A stretch of 64,000 nt of DNA, from NCBI RefSeq assembly GCF_024323335.1, contig NC_066582.1:90516944-90580943 (forward strand), written 5' to 3'. The position numbers were made by a program, and so were the translations under genes. Origin of the DNA: Lathyrus oleraceus (lineage: Eukaryota > Streptophyta > Magnoliopsida > Fabales > Fabaceae). Below are positions 57,038-64,000 of the stretch, one piece after another. The notes under the pieces were generated by a model. That model was not told the origin of the DNA. It ran no database searches and saw only the letters and a list, made by a program, of their open reading frames with translations. Numbering within the stretch: position 1 is the stretch's first letter; each line of letters opens with the position of its first letter.

Positions 57038-60000
57038 TTACTCTGTCAGAAGAGTAACTTGAACCACTTCTTCAGCCGTCCAGTTGTTGATAGACCCCCC
57101 TGGTGCACACGGGCGAACCCAGTTGTCCAGATCACAATCACTGTCACAGTCTTCACTACCGGTTGCAGAGACGTCGCCATGATTCATCAGCCCAGCGCTG
57201 GTAAAGGTACTCGGACCCGCTTGACCATTCTGCTCTGCTTGGAGAGGCTCATAACCAACGCCAAATTTGTCTTCTTTAACATGCAAGTCCACCATCTTGC
57301 CCCAACCTTCAGCTTTGCCAGAATCAACAACCTCCTTAGCCTGCTTGTAAGAAGTGATTGAAGCACCTGGCTTTCTCTGCTCAGCGTACGCCACTTTCTC
57401 AAGAGCCACAGTCTCAAACGCCTGGCATAAGGTTTCGTGGATCTCGCCATCCACCTCAACATACTTGAACGAGGATAGATGACTCACCAGAATCTCTTCT
57501 TCACCGCACACAGTCACAATCTGACCGTTCCAGACATACTTGAGCTTTTGATGGAGAGTCGACGAGACTGCCCCTGCTGCATGAATCCATGGACGCCCCA
57601 ATAAACAGCTATAGGCGGGCTGGATGTCCATAACATAGAAGATGATATCGAATACCTCAGGACCTATCTTCACAGGCAAGGTAACTTCCCCACACACAGA
57701 ACGTTTGGATCCGTCGAAAGCACGAACGATCAGGTCACTGGGAGTAAGCACAAACCCTTCCACATCAATCTTCTTCAGAATCTGCTTAGGCAGCACATTC
57801 AGCGACGACCCGGTGTCTACCAATACGTGAGACAACACTGCCCCCTTGCACTCCATGGTGATGTGCAAGGCTTTGTTATGGTTACGCACTTCAGGCGGTA
57901 AGTCCAGGTTGGTGAATCCTACACCATGCCTGGTGCTCACATTGGCCATCACACCCTCCAGTTGATTGACAGAAATCTCCTGAGGCACGTAAGCCAGATT
58001 CAACATCTTCAGCAATGCATTACGGTGTGCCTCAGAGCACATCAACAGTGAAAGTATAGAAATCTTGGACGGAGTTTGATTCAACTGATCTACAATCTTG
58101 TAGTCACTCTTCTTGATTATCTTCATAAACTCCTCCACGTCCTTCTCAAATGTCCCCTCGGGCGCTTCCTTCTGGACAGGTTCTTCCTCAACCACAGCTT
58201 GCTTACCCTTTGCTTTGGCGAGAGCCTCAGCATTATTGTCCCTCAAAGGCTGCGGTGCGAACAGACGACCGCTTCTGGTAAAACCTCCTGGACCCCCTAC
58301 ATTATCCACAGCCGGACCAACAGTTGCAGGAACTCTATTCGGTAAACCAATTGTCACTGGAGTCTGATTCACTGGTCTCGTCTGACTTTCATCCCTTCTG
58401 TTACTGCGGTAAGCATTATCATACTTCCACGGCACGGCTCTACTATTCTCAACAGCCTTTCTTCCAGACGCGGCGATAGTAGTTGGAGCACTGATGGTTA
58501 CAGGCACGGAAATGGCAACTGGGGTACCATTTGTTGCAGGTGCACTAACGACCCTTTGTCCACGTCCTTCAGACGGTTTAAAGTAAATGGTGATAGTTGA
58601 CACTGTCCCACGATCTTTTACAGCCCTACTGAATTGCAAACAACCCTCATCCATCATACCCTGGATACCGGCCTTTAGCTGGTCGCAACCATTCTCAGAT
58701 TCTGCACAGCCCAAACAATCCTCATCACAGCCCGAGTAGACACCCCCATTCAGCAGACGGCCCTTCACAACTAGCAGAGAAGTCTGAACATCATCAACAT
58801 TAACAACCAGATCTTTAGCTTCCTTCCCCTCAATATTGTTCACTCTATGCCCACCATGCTGAGGCATAGGGTTGTTTACGACGTTAGGCACTGGAGCGAA
58901 GTTGATCGCCTTGGCATCGATCAAATCTTGGACCTTGTGCTGGAGAGCCCGACACTTCTCAGTATGATGCCCTGGTGCCCCAGAGTGAAAGTCACAACGG
59001 ACATTGGCGTCGTACCCAGGAGGCAATACTGTAGGCGGAGCCATTGTACGCAGCTCAACCATCCCCAACCTGAGTAGTTCGGGCAGCAGTTCGGCGTACG
59101 ACATGGGTAGCGAATCAAAACGTCGATCAGGCATCCTTTGTCTGGGCTGATACGGACGTTGCTGTTGTTGTTGTTGCGGTTGTTGAACTCTTTGTTGTTG
59201 TTGTTGGCGAGGTTGAGGTGTCGGAATGGTCACTGCAGTAACTTGACGGTATTCACTTCTGTTCTGATCTCTGCGGTGTTGAACAGCATTAGTTTCACCC
59301 TCTCTTCGACGAGGTGCCCCAGCAAACGGCTTCTTAGAAGAAGAGGAACCAGCATCTTGGATCTTCCCAGTTTTAATCAAGCTCTCAGTCCTCTCTCCAC
59401 AAATGACAACATCAGAAAAACTACCGAATGGGCAGCTCCCCATCCGGTCCATAAACACACCCTGAAGAGTACCGATAAACATATCTGTCAACTCCCTCTC
59501 CAGCATAGGGGGTTGAACTCTAGCAGCCAGTTCACGCCACCTCTGGGCGTACTCCTTGAAGCTCTCATTGGATTTCTGACAAAGACTCTGCAGCTGAGTC
59601 CGGCTAGGCGCCATGTCCATGTTATGTTTATATTGCCTCAAGAAGGCCTCACCCAGATCCCTCCAACAGCGGATAGAATCTCTCTTCAATTCCATGTACC
59701 AGTCCAAAGAAGCCCCAGATAGACTATCTTGGAAAAAATACATCCACATCTTTTCATCATCGGTATACGCAGATATTTTTCGATAATAAGCCTGCACATG
59801 GGTGCGAGGGCAAGAAGTACCGTTGTATTTATCGAAGGACGGTGCTTTGAACTTGTAAGGGATTCTCAAACCTTCCACCAACCCCATATTGGTAACATCA
59901 AAACCGAGAGAATTCTGACATTCCATAGCTCTAATTTTCTCAGCAAGGGCATCAACTTTACGATCCCTCTCATCAACCCTTCCCAGAACATCTTCGTCTT

Positions 60001-60355
60001 CACTGAGCAGAGTGAACATATCCTCTTGTCTGTCAACAATCGGAGCAGGATTACGGGCCGGGACACGGACTGCTCTGGCATTAGCGGCATCTGGAGCAAT
60101 AGGTTGACCGTTGATTCGAATACCCCCCAACTCATCACCCACAGCATAGTTGTTGATGGGTACAGCAGCAGCAACATTATTATCATTGACCGGGCCTCCC
60201 TCTGGCGGAGCATGGTTGACCGGTGGAATTGCAACCTCTTGTCTTTGAACCATGGCTCGAAGTTCTTCTTGACCTTGTGCAACCCCTTGCATCATATTCA
60301 TAAACTGGGCCATGTTAGCCTTCATCTCAGCCAACTCAGCTTGAACTTGATCCAT
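57038..60355 (-). CDS. gag-pro: Element G gag-pro polyprotein
   Basis: 1105 residues from the first Met, uninterrupted. N-terminal coiled-coil-like 1-45; gag core about 170-300 (FDKYNGT through WRELAARVQPP); Gln/Arg-rich linker 380-412; zinc-knuckle variant C454, H457, H463/H464, C468 (CDFHSGAPGHHTEKC); second cysteine cluster C543, C547, C550, C557; aspartic protease with D847-T-G (VLVDTGSSLNVLP), and C-terminal ILVSHLSSF. The frame is open upstream to about 60441 without an ATG and encodes HRYSTRLNQQRG directly before Met1, matching B and E. The true start may therefore be upstream through splicing or a non-AUG codon. It makes the particle and protease. Confidence 0.95.
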   Translation of the reverse strand: MDQVQAELAEMKANMAQFMNMMQGVAQGQEELRAMVQRQEVAIPPVNHAPPEGGPVNDNNVAAAVPINNYAVGDELGGIRINGQPIAPDAANARAVRVPARNPAPIVDRQEDMFTLLSEDEDVLGRVDERDRKVDALAEKIRAMECQNSLGFDVTNMGLVEGLRIPYKFKAPSFDKYNGTSCPRTHVQAYYRKISAYTDDEKMWMYFFQDSLSGASLDWYMELKRDSIRCWRDLGEAFLRQYKHNMDMAPSRTQLQSLCQKSNESFKEYAQRWRELAARVQPPMLERELTDMFIGTLQGVFMDRMGSCPFGSFSDVVICGERTESLIKTGKIQDAGSSSSKKPFAGAPRRREGETNAVQHRRDQNRSEYRQVTAVTIPTPQPRQQQQQRVQQPQQQQQQRPYQPRQRMPDRRFDSLPMSYAELLPELLRLGMVELRTMAPPTVLPPGYDANVRCDFHSGAPGHHTEKCRALQHKVQDLIDAKAINFAPVPNVVNNPMPQHGGHRVNNIEGKEAKDLVVNVDDVQTSLLVVKGRLLNGGVYSGCDEDCLGCAESENGCDQLKAGIQGMMDEGCLQFSRAVKDRGTVSTITIYFKPSEGRGQRVVSAPATNGTPVAISVPVTISAPTTIAASGRKAVENSRAVPWKYDNAYRSNRRDESQTRPVNQTPVTIGLPNRVPATVGPAVDNVGGPGGFTRSGRLFAPQPLRDNNAEALAKAKGKQAVVEEEPVQKEAPEGTFEKDVEEFMKIIKKSDYKIVDQLNQTPSKISILSLLMCSEAHRNALLKMLNLAYVPQEISVNQLEGVMANVSTRHGVGFTNLDLPPEVRNHNKALHITMECKGAVLSHVLVDTGSSLNVLPKQILKKIDVEGFVLTPSDLIVRAFDGSKRSVCGEVTLPVKIGPEVFDIIFYVMDIQPAYSCLLGRPWIHAAGAVSSTLHQKLKYVWNGQIVTVCGEEEILVSHLSSFKYVEVDGEIHETLCQAFETVALEKVAYAEQRKPGASITSYKQAKEVVDSGKAEGWGKMVDLHVKEDKFGVGYEPLQAEQNGQAGPSTFTSAGLMNHGDVSATGSEDCDSDCDLDNWVRPCAPGGSINNWTAEEVVQVTLLTE

Positions 60356-60765
60356 ACCTCTCTGTTGATTCAGTCTTGTTGAGTAGCGGTGCGGACGTTG
60401 ATCAGCTATCCTGCCTGAACAGGAACCAAGAGTGAGAAGTCACGACCAAGAACACCTGTTATGCAAAATGATATGAGTATGGTGCTAATGATGCGTATGA
60501 TGCACATGATATGTTCATTCCTCAGGCATTCAAAGAGCCTGAGTCATCCTCAAAAGATGGCAACCTGCAGCAAGAACAACACAGAAGCACAGAAACAACA
60601 TACACAAGAGTGATGAGTACAAGGTGAGACCAACAACCCCATCTATATGAGTAACAGGATCATACAACAAAGTCGACAAAGAAAATCCAAACAATCGGAG
60701 TACAACAATGAATCCCATCCAACAAGCCTGGAGGTGATTCTCAACATACATATCAAAGATACAAG
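60356..60765 (-). other. Element G spacer between ORF1 and gag-pro
   Basis: Holds the open extension of gag-pro with HRYSTR and, just upstream, a pyrimidine-rich TTCCTGTTCAG (near 60419-60429) that would serve as a splice acceptor. A 93-residue frame (60530-60811) overlaps the ORF1 end in another frame. It has no counterpart in B or E and is not called. Confidence 0.55.
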
Positions 60766-62454
60766 CTAAGACAAACGACCTCCCGGAATGAGAGTCTTCA
60801 AGTACTGACACTGGTCTATCAACAGGTCACATTCTGAACATTCTGGCAAAAGAGTGATCTTCTCCTTCAGTTGTCGTCTAAGCTCTACCACTTCCCCTCC
60901 AAGGTGGTTCTCTGATGCCTGTCTCAAGTCTACTTCCTTCTTCAACTGGATGTCCTTATCTCTGAGTTGCTTCTCCAAGTCTCTGATCTTCTTCTGATAG
61001 CTGGCCTCAGCTCTCTGCAACCTCAAACACTCCCGGTGTTCTGCATCTAACATGCTCTCCACCTCCTCGTAGGATCTCTTCTTGCTTCTCAGTCTGCTAG
61101 CATCTTCTTCTCGCACTCCTCTGAGTTGATGAGCCAAGTTCAACCTATCAGCTTTGGCTTTGTACAACTCCATCTGGGTACCTTGCTCCTTCTCTCTCAA
61201 ACGGCGATTCTCCATCAAGGCTTGCTTGTAGTGCTCCGCAGGCACACTCTCAGCAAGGATCAAAGGTGGTTGCTCCTGCAACGGCTCCATCCTATCGTAG
61301 GGTAACAACAAAGTTTCTACTCTCTCCTTGACCCAATCAGTGTAATCGGGCATAGCAACGGCAAACTTCTTCCCTAAGACAGATCCATCCTTCATACCAA
61401 TAGACTTCCAAGCTCTCCCTATCTGCTCCAATCTAGCCGGGTCACTCTGCTTCTCAAAATACACACTTTCTGCTACCTCAGCCTCAAGTGGTCTTCCCTT
61501 CATCACAAACCCCAACTGGCGAAGAGAAAGAACCGGGTTGTAATTGATGCAACCCCTAGTTCCTATGAGTGGCACATTACGGAATCCTCCACAGCTCATA
61601 ATGACGTTATGCACATCCATCCGGTAAGATTGCCACCTGATATCATAGGAGGTAAGAGACATAACCCTCTGAGTCCACTTATGCGTGCTCTGAGCATCCA
61701 CAAAAGGTCCGCTGACTGGCAGGAGAGACAAGAACCATCTGAGCAAAAGCGGGAGACAACACCTGATAGCCCCACCCTTACCATGCCTACTGTGAATAGC
61801 ATAGTAAGTGTCAGCTAACAGAGTAGGAACTGGATTTCCTCCAATGAAAATACTGACTGCAGCATAGTCAACAAAATTGGGCATACTCGGAAACAGGACG
61901 ATCCCATAGATCATGACGGCCAACTGAGCATGAAAGGCTTCCCAACTTCCCTTCTCTGCTTCTTCTCTAGCTACCCTCAACAGAAACTTCAAAGGCAATC
62001 CTACAACATCCCCACTGGACTTCCAACTATCACTGACTTCCTTGATACCCAAATGGAGAGCTCTGGCAACAACTCTGAAATCAACCTCCTTGGGCACATC
62101 CAAGAAAGGAACCTGATACCGGACCGGGACACTCAGCAGAATGGAGTACTCCTCAAGAGTAGGCGCCAACTGATAATCTTGAAAGGTGAAACAATGAAGC
62201 TCTGGGTCGTAGAACTGTAGAAGAGTCTGCAACGGCACCGGATCGACTACCGTCTTCAACAGTGTCAGAATATCTCCATACTGGTCGACAAACCCCTTCT
62301 GGTTACCACTGGTCATAAGGTTGCTCAACTCAATCAGAGACGTCAAAGGTTCACGGTGAAAGCTGTAGGAACAAGTCTTCCGCTTCAACTCTGGGACTGT
62401 TGCCATCTCTATCAGTGAACAAGCTCTGGAATGTACCTGAGAAATGATATGCAT
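60766..62454 (-). CDS. Element G ORF1 protein (function unknown)
   Basis: 562 residues from the first Met; the second Met (residue 17, base 62406) aligns with the starts of B and E and is the better start. It carries the conserved FYDPELHCFTFQDYQLAPTLEEY (81-103), FPSMPNFVDYAAVSIF, NPVPTLLADTYYAIHSRHGKGG and GCINYNPVLSLRQLGF (301-316), then a charged coiled-coil-like segment of about 125 residues (408-532) and a Cys-containing end (CSECDLLIDQC). ORF1 upstream of gag is the hallmark of Ogre. From memory it resembles DUF7745/plant-mobile-domain-like proteins, not checked. There is no signal peptide or membrane segment. A structural or RNA-binding role is only a guess. Confidence 0.92.
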   Translation of the reverse strand: MHIISQVHSRACSLIEMATVPELKRKTCSYSFHREPLTSLIELSNLMTSGNQKGFVDQYGDILTLLKTVVDPVPLQTLLQFYDPELHCFTFQDYQLAPTLEEYSILLSVPVRYQVPFLDVPKEVDFRVVARALHLGIKEVSDSWKSSGDVVGLPLKFLLRVAREEAEKGSWEAFHAQLAVMIYGIVLFPSMPNFVDYAAVSIFIGGNPVPTLLADTYYAIHSRHGKGGAIRCCLPLLLRWFLSLLPVSGPFVDAQSTHKWTQRVMSLTSYDIRWQSYRMDVHNVIMSCGGFRNVPLIGTRGCINYNPVLSLRQLGFVMKGRPLEAEVAESVYFEKQSDPARLEQIGRAWKSIGMKDGSVLGKKFAVAMPDYTDWVKERVETLLLPYDRMEPLQEQPPLILAESVPAEHYKQALMENRRLREKEQGTQMELYKAKADRLNLAHQLRGVREEDASRLRSKKRSYEEVESMLDAEHRECLRLQRAEASYQKKIRDLEKQLRDKDIQLKKEVDLRQASENHLGGEVVELRRQLKEKITLLPECSECDLLIDQCQYLKTLIPGGRLS

Positions 62455-63229
62455 GCAGGGATTAGTTTTTTTTTTTGTTTTCTTTTTCCCCTTTTCTTTT
62501 TTTTGTATCTTTTTTTTTTATTGTGTTTCTTTTGAAAAATAAATATGCTATGATGCAAATGATGCAGACACGGCTGGTTGGCTGTGTCTCTCAGAACACA
62601 GGATCAAAGCTTCGGCTTGAACTCAGAACCACAAATTCATCTGAAACCCAAAGTCATCTGAGACCCCAAAATTCTGAACCAATAGTCACCAACAGGATCA
62701 CAAGTCACCAACAAGTCACCAACAAGTCACCAACAAGTACCTGTACCTGTAATAATGATCATTCCCTCCCCACTCACGGGTGTCATCTAGGCCAGGGTAA
62801 GGTCGAGAGAAACGCAGCATAAATAACCTTTCGCAGAATATCATCATATACACACCCGAAGTATGTAACGATAATATCCCACCAGGGTCTGAACTGCTCG
62901 TGATATCAATGTTCCGCTAAGTGGCGCAATACCACCCGCTTCCCATGAATCACTCTATTCCTAAGTATCCTAGATTTCACTCATAGCCTGGGTATTGGGC
63001 CTTTTACCTCATGTAACTCCCATCCCAACAGAGAGAAACAGACAACCAGCCAGATGAAAAATGAATGAATGCAAACATTAATGCAAACAATAAATGCAAA
63101 CAGTAAATGCAAATATATACAAATGAATGCAATAAATAACAGCACAAAGCAACCAAAGCCCTAACCTAGAGAGCGCTAGGAGAGACTCGCTTAGGGAAGA
63201 TGGACCAGCATAGGTCAACTTCTCTAGAT
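62455..63229 (-). other. Element G 5' leader
   Basis: Non-coding leader between PBS and ORF1. It has long T and A runs at 62465-62540 and a short tandem run of an 11-base unit (CACCAACAAGT) at about 62690-62740. No conserved frame. Confidence 0.7.
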
Positions 63230-63247
63230 TCCCCAGCAGAGTCGCCA
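63230..63247 (-). promoter_or_regulatory. Element G primer binding site
   Basis: Element sense TGGCGACTCTGCTGGGGA, two bases after the LTR end ATGCGACA. It starts with the TGG that pairs with a tRNA CCA end. An arginine tRNA is reported for Ogre; the match is not checked here. Confidence 0.9.
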
Positions 63248-63249
63248 GC

Positions 63250-64000
63250 TGTCGCATCACGCGAAAAACCGGCGGGAAAACAAGAACAACAGAGCCGCCA
63301 CCGTGCGTTATTTATCCCAAAAGAGGGAAAGGAAACGCTCAGAGTAAACCTGGGAAAAGACATGGTCTCGCGACCAGAGAGAATGGGTTCGGGAGTCGGT
63401 TATGCGAAGGGAAGGTATTAGCACCCCTACGCATCCGTCGTACTCGACGGGATCCACTTATCAAAACACGGCCGTTTTGGGCGACGAAAGGAAATAATTT
63501 GATTGGCTCTTGGTTAATGGGGGCATGCAGCACGTGAAACAGCAAAAAAATCTGGAAAAACTGGCTTTAGGGTTTGCTACAGTAACCGTGTGTGTTCATC
63601 AACTTCATTCAAATCATGAAAAATTAAATCGCCCAGAAACATGAATCGATCATACCATTCTCATCAGCACTCCACATACATTAAGAATCCAAGCATCATT
63701 TTCCTTAAAACACACTAACCATCATGAATCGAAGATAAACATATTTCAAACTCAAACTTAAAACCTAGATTTCTCCTAACTCAAGCAACCAATTAACACG
63801 ATTCCAAGTTCATAATACTCAGCAAGGTAAGGTCTACACATGGCATAGCAAAATTTTGAGAAAAGAAGTGGTCGAAACCTTACTTGATTTGGAAGAAATG
63901 GAGGAAACAGCTGTTGTTTTGATGATACAAGCTCAAACAGGTGTCCAGCGAGCTTCCCAAAGTTGAATGGAGGAGAGACTTTGGCTCAGTGGTGCTTGGA
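63250..64000 (-). repeat. Element G 5' LTR, partial
   Basis: The first 751 bases (plus-strand order) of the second LTR. They match 48692-49442 at a constant offset of 14558 with four substitutions (near 63546, 63657, 63713 and 63950) and no indel. The AGTA-loop hairpin is at 63435-63450. The LTR continues beyond the window. Confidence 0.96.

Larger units (their letters stand above)
48692..64000 (-). mobile_element. Element G: intact-looking young Ogre-type retrotransposon (5' LTR runs off the window)
   Basis: Minus orientation: 3' LTR 48692-50727, PPT, repetitive 3' region, hairpin array, pol, intron-like spacer, gag-pro, ORF1, leader, PBS (63230-63247), and 5' LTR from 63250. All three ORFs are open over their full length. 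The visible 751 bases of the 5' LTR match the 3' LTR without indels and with 4 substitutions. It is inserted into F, an LTR of its own family. Likely target bases CATCC at 48687-48691; the other copy is outside the window. Confidence 0.96.

Noticed and set aside
53311..60355. Endogenous pararetrovirus (caulimovirid) as an alternative identity
   Set aside because: An integrase with D-D-35-E, LTRs, a PPT and target duplications are present and there is no movement protein. These fit a Ty3/gypsy retrotransposon.
60530..60811. 93-residue frame with hydrophobic stretches overlapping the ORF1 end
   Set aside because: Different frame, no counterpart in B or E, and its start lies inside ORF1. Treated as chance.

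Overview
The window is plant nuclear DNA made almost entirely of nested, very large Ty3/gypsy LTR retrotransposons of the Ogre type (Tat/Ogre lineage). The signs are an extra ORF (ORF1) upstream of gag-pro; gag-pro and pol in different frames with an intron-like spacer between them; a pol carrying two RNase H domains followed by integrase; a tandem-repeat-rich region between pol and the 3' LTR; and a PBS starting TGGCGACTC. Ogre elements are hugely amplified in Fabeae legumes (pea, vetch, lathyrus), so such a genome is the best guess; this is inference. I found no host gene, rRNA, tRNA or CRISPR array.

Layout. Element A (+) is an old copy. Its RNase H/integrase fragment opens the window (1-1145), resumes at 22715-23160, and is followed by its 3' region (23161-26340) and its 3' LTR (26341-35539). 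Element B (-, 1146-22709, 21.6 kb) is complete with both LTRs. It sits inside A's integrase, flanked by the 5-bp target duplication ATAAG. C (+, 26875-31755) is a solo LTR with duplication GTTGG inside A's 3' LTR. A 1.3-kb spacer (35540-36882) is the only part outside an Ogre-type element. Next is D (-, 36883-38846), a truncated LTR of A's family. It is cut by E (+, 5' LTR 38847-43677, PBS, leader, ORF1, start of gag). E's gag is cut at 46744 by F (+, first part of an LTR, 46745-48691). F is cut by G (-, 48692 to beyond the window end). The right half is therefore four insertions deep: D, then E, then F, then G.

G is the youngest. ORF1, gag-pro and pol are all open, the catalytic residues of protease, reverse transcriptase, second RNase H and integrase are present, and its two LTRs differ at 4 of the 751 bases visible in both. 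A, B and E carry many stops and frameshifts.

The most interesting signals are non-coding and shared by these diverged families. (1) An LTR hairpin has an invariant AGTA loop on a 6-bp stem whose sequence differs between families while pairing is kept. It is followed by a conserved GGGTGC...ACCTTCC block. (2) A tandem array of hairpins lies directly after the pol stop codon. Several have a CCC-GNRA-GGG core inside an outer stem that varies with complementarity preserved. (3) A copy of the family's own PBS start lies inside each LTR about 60-75 bp before its end. (4) Tandem repeats of the 3' region share a core close to CCCAGTAACCGGTA. (5) A 12-bp palindrome lies about 64 bp upstream of the LTR TATA box in B and E.
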